A stretch of 31,360 nt of DNA from positions 1-31,360 of the forward strand of contig NZ_JBINJD010000047.1 of assembly GCF_043951915.1 (NCBI RefSeq), read 5' to 3'. The translations under genes and the position numbers were made by a program. Positions 7,520 through 15,331 of the stretch are shown here, one piece after another (position 1 is the first letter of the stretch; each line of letters starts with the position of its first letter). The DNA comes from Alienimonas sp043951915. Its GTDB lineage: Bacteria > Planctomycetota > Planctomycetia > Planctomycetales > Planctomycetaceae. The notes beneath the pieces were generated by a model. That model saw only the letters and a list, made by a program, of their open reading frames with translations. It ran no database searches and was not told the DNA's origin.

Positions 7520-8017
7520 GTGCAGACAGTACCCGATCTGCTCGCCACGATCCCGCAGGTCGGCCGGCTGGAGTGGATCGGCCTGTCGCCGGCCCGGCGG
7601 GCGACGCTGATCGAACCGGAGGAAGCGGTCTGCCGGGTCGGCACCGGCCTCGACGGCGACCACCACAGCCTCCGCGGAACGGGCAAGCGGCAGGTCACGC
7701 TGATTCAGGCCGAACACCTCGCGGTCGTCGCGGCGACGCTCACCCCGCTGCCGGACGGCAGCGCCCGCACGGTGACCCCGGCGACGCTGCGGCGAAACCT
7801 CTGCGTGACGGGCTTCCCGCTCGTCGCGGTGAAGGACCGGCGGTTCCGCGTCGGCGAGGTTCTGCTGGAAGGCACGGGCCTGTGCCACCCGTGCAGCCGG
7901 ATGGAGGAGTCCCTCGGCCCCGGCGGCTACAACGCCGTCCGCGGGCACGGCGGCATCACGGCCCGGGTGCTGGAGGGCGGCACGCTGCGGCTGGGCGACG
8001 CGATCGCCGCCGCGTGA
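7520..8017 (+). CDS. MOSC domain-containing protein
   Basis: 165 residues from a GTG at 7520. MOSC domains occur in molybdenum-cofactor sulfurases and in YiiM/YuaD-like proteins, and carry sulfur on a conserved Cys. Seen here: VGTGLDGDHHS near 37-47, KRQVTLIQAEHLAVV, LRRNLCVTGFPL, the FRVGEVLLEGTGLCHPCSRM segment with the conserved Cys in GLCHPC, and YNAVRGHGGITARVLEGG near the end. It is a single-domain protein with no signal peptide or membrane segment. The first in-frame GTG sits 40 nt from the divergent mch start, and any earlier start would run into mch. The specific sulfur-transfer or detoxification substrate cannot be inferred. Confidence 0.88.
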   Translation: MQTVPDLLATIPQVGRLEWIGLSPARRATLIEPEEAVCRVGTGLDGDHHSLRGTGKRQVTLIQAEHLAVVAATLTPLPDGSARTVTPATLRRNLCVTGFPLVAVKDRRFRVGEVLLEGTGLCHPCSRMEESLGPGGYNAVRGHGGITARVLEGGTLRLGDAIAAA

Positions 8018-8032
8018 ACCTCCGGGCCGGCG

Positions 8033-8656
8033 CTACGCGGCCTTGGTGCACACCTTCGTCCAGTCCACCAGGCTGCGGCCGACGATCAGCGGCAGGGTAA
8101 AGCCGTCGGCGTCCCGCAGGTTCGCCCGTTTGCTGAGTCGCTTCACAATCGAACGCAACGGGTTGTCGGCGACGTCCACGGTCCGCGGGATCATCCGCAG
8201 GTCGACCGCCTGACCCATCCCGCAGGCCTGCGCGGTGGCGGCGAGGTCCTGCAACATCTGCCCGAACCGCTCCTCGTGGAGGAGGCCGGCCATCGCGGCG
8301 ATCTCCGTCGGCCCCGCCTGGATGACCTCGTTGACCGCCTCGCGGAAGTCCGGGCAGTCCCGGCAGTTCTGCACCAACATCTCCCGGCAAAGGGCCAGCG
8401 ACTCGCCCGGAATCGGCAGGGAGAGCAGCCGATCCGCCGACCAGCACTGCCGTTCGTCCTGCGGGTCGTAGGCCTCCCACGCCGTGGGAACGTGGTGGTC
8501 CGGAGCCGGGAGGGGGAGGATCGGGGCGAACACCGAGGAGACCTCCGAGGGGGTGAGCGACGGGACGATCGGCGGCCCGACCGGGCGGGAGACAGTCCCG
8601 CCGGTCAGCCTAGGGCGCCCCGGGCCGGCGTGCGGACCGGGCGAATGAAACTCCAT
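8033..8656 (-). CDS. Hypothetical protein with Cys-rich helical core
   Basis: 207 residues; no family recognised. The first 55 residues are Pro/Ser/Gly-rich and probably disordered. A region around 67-110 follows (ERQCWSADRLLSL, then LALCREMLVQNCRDCPDFRE) with three closely spaced Cys, the last two as CxxC, then a helical stretch EVIQAGPTEIAAMAGLLHEE. The C-terminal half includes VDVADNPLRSIVKRLSKRAN and DGFTLPLIVGRSLVDWTKVC. The Cys spacing could bind a metal, but no signature supports a specific claim. It lies 102 nt downstream of the Rrf2 regulator on the same strand, so it might be co-transcribed, and it converges tightly with the MOSC gene (15 nt). Codon use and the long open frame support a real gene. 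Confidence 0.7.
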   Translation of the reverse strand: MEFHSPGPHAGPGRPRLTGGTVSRPVGPPIVPSLTPSEVSSVFAPILPLPAPDHHVPTAWEAYDPQDERQCWSADRLLSLPIPGESLALCREMLVQNCRDCPDFREAVNEVIQAGPTEIAAMAGLLHEERFGQMLQDLAATAQACGMGQAVDLRMIPRTVDVADNPLRSIVKRLSKRANLRDADGFTLPLIVGRSLVDWTKVCTKAA

Positions 8657-8758
8657 CGACTTTCCGCCGGTCGGCGCTCCAGCGGCGCTTGGAGTTCCCG
8701 CAGAAATCGCACAATCGGCAAGGCGGTACTCACGCGGGGGCCCGGGAGGAATGCAGCG

Positions 8759-9175
8759 TCAACCGCAGAGCGGCGTCACCGGGCTGGCGGAGTCCAAGAC
8801 GTCCTTAAGCGTCACCCCGGCGAACGCGGCCTCGGTCGCCGCGTAGGCTTTGTCCAGCTCCGCGTGCAGCGGGCAGAGCTCCGTGTGCGAGGAGAGCCCG
8901 AGGGGGCAACTGCGGATGCGCTCGATCGGCGAGACCGCGTTGACCACGTCGAGGATCGACACCTCCGCCGGCGTTTTCGCCAAGCTGTAGCCGCCGCCCG
9001 GTCCGGGCCGCGACGTGACCAGATCGGCCGCGGCCAGATCTTGCAACACGCGGTGCAGGTAACGCCGCGGCACCTTGGTCCGCTCGGCGAGCAGCCCGGC
9101 CGAGGCGGGGCCGCCCGACAGATCGGCCAGAAAGGCGACGGCCCGCAGGGCGTACTCGGCGGTCTTGGAGAGCAT
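8759..9175 (-). CDS. Rrf2-family transcriptional regulator (NsrR-like)
   Basis: 138 residues starting MLSKTAEYALRAVAFLADLS, the classic Rrf2 N-terminus. The winged helix covers about 1-65 (LAERTKVPRRYLHRVLQDL as recognition region, SRPGPGGGYSLAKTPAEVS as wing), then DVVNAVSPIERIRSCPLGL. In iron-sulfur Rrf2 proteins three Cys follow. Here only two are in place (RSCPLGLSSHTELCPLH, C-x10-C) and the central position is Ser with a His next to it, so any cluster would have altered ligands. Divergent to hmp, it is most simply a nitric-oxide-responsive repressor of hmp and of itself. The ATG at 9175 is chosen because it opens the conserved domain. Family certain; NO sensing inferred from context. Confidence 0.9.
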   Translation of the reverse strand: MLSKTAEYALRAVAFLADLSGGPASAGLLAERTKVPRRYLHRVLQDLAAADLVTSRPGPGGGYSLAKTPAEVSILDVVNAVSPIERIRSCPLGLSSHTELCPLHAELDKAYAATEAAFAGVTLKDVLDSASPVTPLCG

Positions 9176-9204
9176 GGGAATCGACGGGGAACGGACGGGA
9201 ATTG

Positions 9205-9254
9205 ATTCTACACCTTGACGTGCATTTCTCAATCTGTACCAATGGGTGCAGAAT
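9205..9254. promoter_or_regulatory. Interleaved divergent promoters and dyad operator between rrf2 and hmp
   Basis: Minus-strand promoter for the Rrf2 gene: -35 TTGAGA (complement of 9227-9232), 16-nt spacer, -10 TAGAAT (complement of 9205-9210). Plus-strand promoter for hmp: -35 TTGACG (9215-9220), then TACCAA at 9237-9242 or TGTACCAAT as an extended -10. The whole block is an imperfect dyad centred at 9229.5. The outer arms ATTCTACACC and GGTGCAGAAT match at 9 of 10 positions. An inner pair GTGCA/TGTAC is symmetric about the same centre. One bound dimer could block both promoters. Confidence 0.6.
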
Positions 9255-9318
9255 TGGGCGGAGGGGGCCGATCGCGGCTCTCCCGCCCGTGCCCGCCCCA
9301 CGCTCGCCGCTCGTCCCG

Positions 9319-10605
9319 ATGCTCAGCCCCGACACGATTCGAATCGTCAAAGAGATCACCCCCGCCGTCGCGGAGCACGCGGAGACGATCACCCGCCGCT
9401 TCTACGTCCGCATGTTCGAGGGCGACCCGGCGGTTCGAAAGTACTTTAATCAGGCTCACCAGCACTCCGGCGGTCAGCAGCGGGCGTTGGCGGGGGCGAT
9501 CTGCGCCTACTTCGCCCACATCGACGACCTGTCGGCGCTCGGCCCGGCGGTGGAGGTGATCGCCCAAAAACACGCCTCCCTCGGCATCAAGCCGGAGCAC
9601 TACCCGATCGTCGGGAAGCACCTCCTCGCCGCGATCGGCGACGTGATGGGCGACGCGGCGACCCCGGAGGTCGTCGCCGCCGTGCAGGAGGCGTACGGCG
9701 TGCTGGCGGACGTGTTCATCCAGCGTGAACGGGACATCTACGAAGAGCAGCGGACCGCCCCCGGCGGCTGGAACGGCTCCCGCACCTTCGTCGTGGATCG
9801 GACCGTGAAGGAGAGCGACGAGGTCACCTCGTTCTATCTGAAGCCGGAGGACGGCGGGGCGCTGCCGGACTTCCTGCCGGGGCAGTACGTCACGGTCTTC
9901 GTCGATCATCCGACCACGCCGACCTCGCCGCGAAACTACAGCCTGTCGGATCGGCCCGGACAGGACCACCTCCGGATCAGCGTGAAGCGGGAGGGCGGCT
10001 CCGTGCACGCCACGCCGGCGGGGCTGATCTCGAACCACCTGCACGACGCCGTCCGCGACGGCGCCAAACTGGAACTGGGCCCGCCGTGCGGGGTGTTCAC
10101 CCTCGACCCCGTAACCGCCGGCGACCGGCCGGTCGTGATGCTGGCCGGGGGCATCGGGATCACGCCGCTGCTGTCGATGGCCAAGGCGTGGGTGCATCAC
10201 GGCGTCGACGCCCCGCTGTACTTCCTGCACGCCGCCCGCGACAGCCGCACGCGGCCTTTCGCCGACGAGCTGGCGGCGCTGGAGGCCGACGGCAAAAACG
10301 TGCGGACCCGCGTCCGCTACGACCGCCCGCGGGACGGGGACCTGACCGCGGAGAACGCTGATCAAGGCTTCGTCGACGTGCCGCTGCTCCGCGACTGGAC
10401 GCCGTACCGGGAGGCCGACTTCTACTTCTGCGGCCCGAAGCCGTTCATGCAAAGCGTCTACGCGGACCTGAAGGACCTGGGCGTGGACGACGACCGGCTG
10501 CACTACGAGTTCTTCGGTCCCAAGCAGGACATCGCCGCCCAATTCCTCACCCGGCAGCAGGCCCCCGCGGGGATCGCCTGCCCGATGCACGCGGGGCTGA
10601 CCTGA
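9319..10605 (+). CDS. hmp: Flavohemoglobin (nitric oxide dioxygenase)
   Basis: 428 residues. It converts NO to nitrate with O2 and NAD(P)H. The globin domain (1-140) has Tyr29 (B10), Gln53 (E7) and the proximal His85 in QKHASLGIKPEHYPIVGKHL, all at the numbering of E. coli Hmp. The FAD domain follows, with LPGQYVTVFV and RNYSLSD, and then the NAD domain with MLAGGIGITPLLSMA, FLHAARDS and FYFCGPKPFMQSVYADL. The core ends YEFFGP, where E. coli Hmp nearly ends. Here about 27 more residues follow (FLTRQQAPAGIACPMHAGLT), including a lone Cys. The ATG at 9319 opens the globin domain; the message would have a leader of about 70 nt. Divergent from the Rrf2 regulator, it fits an NO-detoxification module. 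Confidence 0.96.
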   Translation: MLSPDTIRIVKEITPAVAEHAETITRRFYVRMFEGDPAVRKYFNQAHQHSGGQQRALAGAICAYFAHIDDLSALGPAVEVIAQKHASLGIKPEHYPIVGKHLLAAIGDVMGDAATPEVVAAVQEAYGVLADVFIQRERDIYEEQRTAPGGWNGSRTFVVDRTVKESDEVTSFYLKPEDGGALPDFLPGQYVTVFVDHPTTPTSPRNYSLSDRPGQDHLRISVKREGGSVHATPAGLISNHLHDAVRDGAKLELGPPCGVFTLDPVTAGDRPVVMLAGGIGITPLLSMAKAWVHHGVDAPLYFLHAARDSRTRPFADELAALEADGKNVRTRVRYDRPRDGDLTAENADQGFVDVPLLRDWTPYREADFYFCGPKPFMQSVYADLKDLGVDDDRLHYEFFGPKQDIAAQFLTRQQAPAGIACPMHAGLT

Positions 10606-10622
10606 GCGACGAAAAACCGGTC

Positions 10623-10650
10623 ACGCCGAGGGGCCGCGGCGCCTCGGCGT
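10623..10650. terminator. GC-rich hairpin between convergent genes (possible terminator or palindromic repeat)
   Basis: ACGCCGAGG (10623-10631) pairs with CCTCGGCGT (10642-10650), a 9-bp stem. The second arm touches the stop codon of the minus-strand membrane protein. On minus a TTTTT run follows about 7 nt later; there is no U-tract on plus. The arm ACGCCGAGG recurs at 31340, so it may be a dispersed repeat rather than a dedicated terminator. Confidence 0.45.
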
Positions 10651-11021
10651 TACGGGAAGAGCCGCTCGTAGAAGCCGATCGCCGCCAGCCCGCGGTAGAA
10701 GAATTCCATGCCGACCGACAACGCCGCTCCGTAGGCCCCCGCCACGGCGACGCGCCAGCGCAGCGCCTCGGTCGGCAGCGGGAGGCAGGCGAAGCCGATC
10801 AACAGCGGGAGGGTGTGCAGGCCGATCCCGAAGCCCTGTTCGACCCACTCCGGCGCCGCCCAGGCGGCGGGGCCGGAGTACCAGCCGAACAGCCACGTCC
10901 CGGCGACCGACAGTGGTACGAACAGGCTGAACGGCAGGAGGGCGCCCAGCGTGAGCCGGGCGGCGAACATCGGCCGCGAGAGCGACCGACGTGCGCCGTT
11001 CAGGTGCGCCGGCTCCGTCAC
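10650..11021 (-). CDS. Small integral membrane protein coupled to aconitase
   Basis: 123 residues with about three hydrophobic helices: ARLTLGALLPFSLFVPLSVAG near 21-41, FGIGLHTLPLLIGFACLPL near 64-82 and VAVAGAYGAALSVGMEFFY near 91-109. The first 20 residues are basic. It starts at a GTG whose last bases overlap the acnA stop (GTGA, 11018-11021), so translation is probably coupled to aconitase. No family is recognised and no functional residue stands out. It ends at a hairpin shared with the convergent hmp gene. The overlap with acnA and the clear membrane pattern make a real gene likely. Confidence 0.75.
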   Translation of the reverse strand: MTEPAHLNGARRSLSRPMFAARLTLGALLPFSLFVPLSVAGTWLFGWYSGPAAWAAPEWVEQGFGIGLHTLPLLIGFACLPLPTEALRWRVAVAGAYGAALSVGMEFFYRGLAAIGFYERLFP

Positions 11022-13882
11022 TGGCCTTCCGCCGCCAACTGGCGGAGGACGTAGTGCAGGATGCCGCCGTGGCGGTGGTACTGGACCTCGACGGGGGTGT
11101 CGATCCGGCAGGCGACGGTGAACATCGTCTCCTCGCCGTCCTCGCCGCGGGCGATCACCTCGACCGGCTGGCCGGGCTTCAGTTCGGCTTCCAGGTGGAT
11201 GTCGAACGACTCCCGGCCGGACAGGCCGAGGGCCTCGGCGGACTCGCCTTCGCGATATTGCAGCGGCAACACGCCCATGCCGACGAGGTTGCTGCGGTGG
11301 ATCCGCTCGTAGCTCTCGGCGATCACCGCCTTCACGCCGAGCAGGTTCGTGCCCTTGGCGGCCCAGTCGCGGGAGGAGCCGGTGCCGTACTCCTTACCGG
11401 CCAGCACGATCAGCGGGGTGCCGGCCTCGAGGTAGCGGCGGCTGGCCTCGTAGATGCTGGTCTGCTCGCCGGTGGGCAGGTGGGTGGTGACGGAGCCCTC
11501 GGTGCCGGGCGCCATCTGGTTCCGCAGGCGGATGTTGGCGAAGGTGCCGCGGGTCATCACGCGGTCGTTGCCGCGGCGGGAGCCGTAGGAGTTGAACTCC
11601 TTCACCGGCACGCCGTGCTCCTGCAGGTACTTGCCGGCCGGGCTCGACGGCTTGATGGCGCCGGCGGGGGAGATGTGGTCCGTCGTCACGCTGTCGCCGA
11701 CCTTCACCAGCACCCGGGCGCCGTTGATGCTGGCGGTGTCCGCCGGGGTCTCCGGCATGTCGACGAAGAAGGGCGGCTCCTGAATGTAGGTGCTCTCCTC
11801 GTCCCAGTCGTAGATCTGGCCGTCCGGGCTCTGGATGCTCCGCCACTCCTCCGGGCCCTCGGTCGCCTTGGCGTATTCCTCGCGGTAGTCCTCCGGGGAG
11901 GAGCTTTTCGCGATGGTGTCCTTGATCTCCTGCGGGTCGGGCCACAGGTCGGAGAGGTAGACCGGGTTGCCGTCCGAATCCTCTCCGAGCGGGTCGTTGG
12001 TCAGGTCGATGTCCGTGGTGCCGGCGAGGGCGTAGGCGACGACCAGCGGCGGGGAGGCGAGGTAATTCGCCTTCACGTCCGGGCTGATGCGGCCCTCGAA
12101 GTTCCGGTTGCCGGACAGCACGCTGGTGGCGACGAGGTCGTGCTGGTTGATCGCCTCGCTGATCGGCGCCGGCAGCGGGCCGGAGTTGCCGATGCAGGTC
12201 GTGCAGCCGTAGCCGACCGTCTGGAAGCCAAGGGCGTCCAGGTCGTCGCTCAGGCCGCTCTTGTCGAGGTAATCGGTCACGACCCGGCTGCCGGGGGCCA
12301 GGGAGGTCTTCACCCACGGCTTGCGGGTCAGGCCGCGTTGGCGGGCCTTCCGGGCCAGCAGGCCGGCGCCGACCATCACCGACGGGTTCGAGGTGTTCGT
12401 GCAGCTGGTGATCGCGGCGATCACCACGCTGCCGTGCTTCAGCTTGAAGGTCTCGTCTTCCAGGGAAACCTCCACGCCGTCGAAGCCCGGGTCGACGACC
12501 GCCTCCCGCACGGTGGCCCCCTCGGGGGCGGCGACGCCCTCCATCGTGCCGCCGGCGGCGGGTTGGGTCGTCTTTCGTTCCGACGAATCGAGCGGGTGGT
12601 TGCCGACCTGCCCGGCGGGCTGGCCGCCCTCTTCGGTCCAACCGCCGACCGGGTTGTGCTCGATCGTGGTGGAGTCCTTGTCGAAGGTCTCCTTCAGGGC
12701 GGTCGCCCAGGTGGACTTCATCTTGGTCAGCGGGATGCGGTCCTGCGGGCGTTTCGGGCCGGCGAGGCAGGGCACCACCGTGCCGATATCCAAGTGCAGG
12801 TTGCTGGAGTAGGTCGGCGTCGGAGCGTCGGAGCCGAGGAACAGCCCGTTTTCCTTCGTGTACCGCTCCACGGTGTCGACCAGATCGTCCGGGCGGCCGG
12901 TGCGGCGGAGGTAATTCAGCGTCTCGCCGTCGACGGGGAAGAAGCCCATCGTGGCGCCGTATTCGGGCGCCATGTTGGCGATCGTGGCCCGGTCGGCGAG
13001 GCTCATCGTCGGCAGGGCGGAGCCGTGGAACTCGACGAATTTCCCGACCACGCCGTGCTCGCGGAGCATCTGCACGACGGTCAGCACCAGGTCGGTCGCC
13101 GTGGCGCCCTCCGGCAGCTGGCCGGTCAATTCGAAGCCGACGACCTCCGGGGTGAGCATGTAGATCGGCTGGCCGAGCATCACGGCCTCCGCCTCGATCC
13201 CGCCGACGCCCCAGCCGACGACGCCGAGCCCGTTGATCATCGTCGTGTGGCTGTCCGTGCCGACGAGGCTGTCCGGGTAGGCGACGCCGTTCTTCGTCAG
13301 CACGACGTTGGCGAGGTACTCCAAGTTGACCTGGTGGACGATCCCCGTCGCCGGCGGGACGACGCGGAAGTTGTCGAAGGCCTTCTGGGCCCAGTGCAGC
13401 AGTTCGTAACGTTCGAGGTTCCGCTCGAACTCCCGCTGGACGTTGGTCTCGAGCGCGAACTTCGTGGCGAAAGCGTCCACCTGCACGCTGTGATCCACCA
13501 CAAGGTCGCAGGGGACCAGCGGATTGATCTTCGCCGGGTCCCCGCCCATCCGGACCATCGCGCTGCGGAGCGCCGCCAGGTCCACGACCGCCGGAACGCC
13601 GGTGAAGTCCTGCAACACCACGCGGCCGGGCTTGAAGGGCAGCTCGGTGCGGTTGACGTTCTGCGCGTCGTATTTGCCCAGGGCGGCGACGTCGTCCTCG
13701 GTGACGACGAAGCCGTCCACATTGCGGAGCAGGCTTTCCAGCAGCACCCGGACGCTGAAGGGGATCGAGTCGAGATCGCACAGCCCGGCGTCGGCCAGCT
13801 TGGGCAGGCTGTAGTAATCCAACGAGCCGCCGGCGGCGGCGAACGACTGGCGGGTGCCGAAGGGACTGTGCGGCTGGGTCAT
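11018..13882 (-). CDS. acnA: Aconitate hydratase A
   Basis: 954 residues. It isomerises citrate to isocitrate in the TCA cycle using a [4Fe-4S] cluster. The cluster Cys are present: Cys494 in AITSCTNTSNPSVM, and Cys560 and Cys563 in GYGCTTCIGNSGPLP. Other family marks are LQDFTGVPAVVDLAALR, VGTDSHTTMINGLGVVGWG, the GSRVVTDYLDKSGL region and the swivel domain GDSVTTDHISPAG, FNSYGSRRGNDRVMTRGTFAN and GKEYGTGSSRDWAAKG. The length is about 60 residues above typical AcnA. The extra lies between the first large domain and the Cys region (near 425-475, Pro/Gly-rich, starting NPVGGWTEEGGQPAG). The ATG at 13882 begins MTQPHSPFGTRQSF. The stop overlaps the next membrane-protein gene. Confidence 0.97.
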   Translation of the reverse strand: MTQPHSPFGTRQSFAAAGGSLDYYSLPKLADAGLCDLDSIPFSVRVLLESLLRNVDGFVVTEDDVAALGKYDAQNVNRTELPFKPGRVVLQDFTGVPAVVDLAALRSAMVRMGGDPAKINPLVPCDLVVDHSVQVDAFATKFALETNVQREFERNLERYELLHWAQKAFDNFRVVPPATGIVHQVNLEYLANVVLTKNGVAYPDSLVGTDSHTTMINGLGVVGWGVGGIEAEAVMLGQPIYMLTPEVVGFELTGQLPEGATATDLVLTVVQMLREHGVVGKFVEFHGSALPTMSLADRATIANMAPEYGATMGFFPVDGETLNYLRRTGRPDDLVDTVERYTKENGLFLGSDAPTPTYSSNLHLDIGTVVPCLAGPKRPQDRIPLTKMKSTWATALKETFDKDSTTIEHNPVGGWTEEGGQPAGQVGNHPLDSSERKTTQPAAGGTMEGVAAPEGATVREAVVDPGFDGVEVSLEDETFKLKHGSVVIAAITSCTNTSNPSVMVGAGLLARKARQRGLTRKPWVKTSLAPGSRVVTDYLDKSGLSDDLDALGFQTVGYGCTTCIGNSGPLPAPISEAINQHDLVATSVLSGNRNFEGRISPDVKANYLASPPLVVAYALAGTTDIDLTNDPLGEDSDGNPVYLSDLWPDPQEIKDTIAKSSSPEDYREEYAKATEGPEEWRSIQSPDGQIYDWDEESTYIQEPPFFVDMPETPADTASINGARVLVKVGDSVTTDHISPAGAIKPSSPAGKYLQEHGVPVKEFNSYGSRRGNDRVMTRGTFANIRLRNQMAPGTEGSVTTHLPTGEQTSIYEASRRYLEAGTPLIVLAGKEYGTGSSRDWAAKGTNLLGVKAVIAESYERIHRSNLVGMGVLPLQYREGESAEALGLSGRESFDIHLEAELKPGQPVEVIARGEDGEETMFTVACRIDTPVEVQYHRHGGILHYVLRQLAAEGQ

Positions 13883-13926
13883 GGGGGAGGGAGGGACGCT
13901 GGCGTGAAGCTGGTGTACGGTTGCCG

Positions 13927-13932
13927 ATCCTA
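13927..13932 (-). promoter_or_regulatory. acnA: Candidate -10 element upstream of acnA
   Basis: On the minus strand TAGGAT (complement of ATCCTA) lies about 45 nt before the acnA start, with no recognisable -35. The same hexamer precedes the MBL-fold gene at 28411-28416. Weak evidence on its own. Confidence 0.3.
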
Positions 13933-13984
13933 GCCGCGACCGCGGATGATCGACACTGCCCGCCCCCCATCTGTCGACCCGCAT

Positions 13985-15331
13985 ATGTCCTGCGCCCTCC
14001 TGATCGTCGCCGCCGTCGCCGTCGCGGCCGCCGGCGACCTCAATCTGACGCCGGGGCCCTGGCCGATGTTCCGCGGCGTCAACGGCGTGGGCGTCGGCCC
14101 GGACCCGCTGCCGGCGGACCTGATCCGCCCGGAGAACCTGCGGTGGAGCGTCGAGGTCCCCGGCCGCGGCTGGGGCAGCCCGGTCGTCGCCGAAGGACCG
14201 GACGGCGGGCTGTCGGTCTACCTCCCTACCGCGGACGAGGACGGCGCGACGCAAAGCGTCCTGGCCTACGACCTTCGCACCGGCCGCGTCCGCTGGAACC
14301 GGCTGCTGTTCGTCAACGAGAACCCCGACTTCACCCACCCCACCAACACCTACGCCAGTTGCACCCCGGTGGCGACGAAGGACGTCGTCTTCGTCCACTT
14401 CGGCAAGTACGGCACCGCGGCGCTGGACGCCCGGAACGGCCACACGCTCTGGGAACGCCGGGATTTCGAGTGCGACCACTTCCGCGGCCCGGCCTCCTCC
14501 CCGCTGCTCGTTCAACTCGACGGCCTGAGTCCGCGGCTGATCGTGCCGTTCGACGGGGTGGGGGAGGACGACCAGTACGTCGTCGCCCTCGACGCTGCGA
14601 CCGGCGAGACGCTCTGGCGGTACGAACGCGACCCGTCCATCGACGAAGAGGTCCCCGACCTCCGCAAGGCCTACGGCACGCCCGCGTTGCTGAACGTGGG
14701 CGGGGAGACCGTGGTGGTGACGACCGGCTCCCGGGCCACGGTGGGTCTCGATCCGGCGACGGGGGAGCGGGTCTGGCGGGTGGTGCACGGCGGGATGAAC
14801 ACCGGCAGCGTCCCGCAGGGCCTGCCGCAACCGATCCTCGACCTCGGGGACGCTGTCGTCGTCACGACCGGGGACGGGCCGTCCTCCGTCGTCCGGTTCG
14901 CGGCGAAGCTCCGCCAAACGGACGTGCGGACCACGGACGCGGCCGCCGAGCCGCAGGTGGATTGGTCCTCGAACCGGGCCGCGCCGAAGCGGACCACTCC
15001 GCTCGCCCTGGATCCCGCGCACCTCTTTACGGTGGACGACGAAGGGGTTGCGGCGCTGCTGTCCGCGGAGGGCGGCGAGGTGCTGGACCGCGTGCGGTTG
15101 GGCGATTCGTATTGGGCCTCCCCCGTGCGGGCCGGCGGGACGATCTTCACCTTCGGCAAAGAGGGCACGGCCGCCGCATTGACGGCGACGGAAAACGGCG
15201 AACTGGTTGTTGCCGACACTCAGACGTTGGACGAAGGCGTCTGGGCGACCCCGGCCCTCGTCGGCGGCGGGCTCGTACTGCGGACCGAGCACACCCTCCG
15301 CTTCTATCACCCGAAGGGGACGAACGAATGA
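13985..15331 (+). CDS. Exported PQQ-like beta-propeller repeat protein
   Basis: 448 residues from the ATG at 13985, which places a signal peptide (MSCALLIVAAVAVAAAGDL) at the very N-terminus; an in-frame ATG 39 nt earlier would add a non-signal extension. After WPMFRGVNGVGVGPDPLP come repeated blades of the PQQ-binding/outer-membrane-protein propeller type, visible as LAYDLRTGRVRWNR, AALDARNGHTLWERR, VALDAATGETLWRYERD and VGLDPATGERVWRVVHG, followed by later, less regular blades. Such proteins are abundant and exported in planctomycetes; few have a known substrate. PQQ binding is not implied, as the dehydrogenase ligands are not seen. Its stop overlaps the next gene (ATGA at 15328), so the two are co-translated. 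Confidence 0.88.
   Translation: MSCALLIVAAVAVAAAGDLNLTPGPWPMFRGVNGVGVGPDPLPADLIRPENLRWSVEVPGRGWGSPVVAEGPDGGLSVYLPTADEDGATQSVLAYDLRTGRVRWNRLLFVNENPDFTHPTNTYASCTPVATKDVVFVHFGKYGTAALDARNGHTLWERRDFECDHFRGPASSPLLVQLDGLSPRLIVPFDGVGEDDQYVVALDAATGETLWRYERDPSIDEEVPDLRKAYGTPALLNVGGETVVVTTGSRATVGLDPATGERVWRVVHGGMNTGSVPQGLPQPILDLGDAVVVTTGDGPSSVVRFAAKLRQTDVRTTDAAAEPQVDWSSNRAAPKRTTPLALDPAHLFTVDDEGVAALLSAEGGEVLDRVRLGDSYWASPVRAGGTIFTFGKEGTAAALTATENGELVVADTQTLDEGVWATPALVGGGLVLRTEHTLRFYHPKGTNE

Noticed and set aside
9229..10590. Long minus-strand frame opposite hmp
   Set aside because: It lies antisense to an intact flavohemoglobin with all key residues; no recognisable domain.
11394..13970. Alternative long minus-strand frame across acnA
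   Set aside because: It is out of frame with the clear aconitase motifs and gives an Arg-rich, motif-free product.
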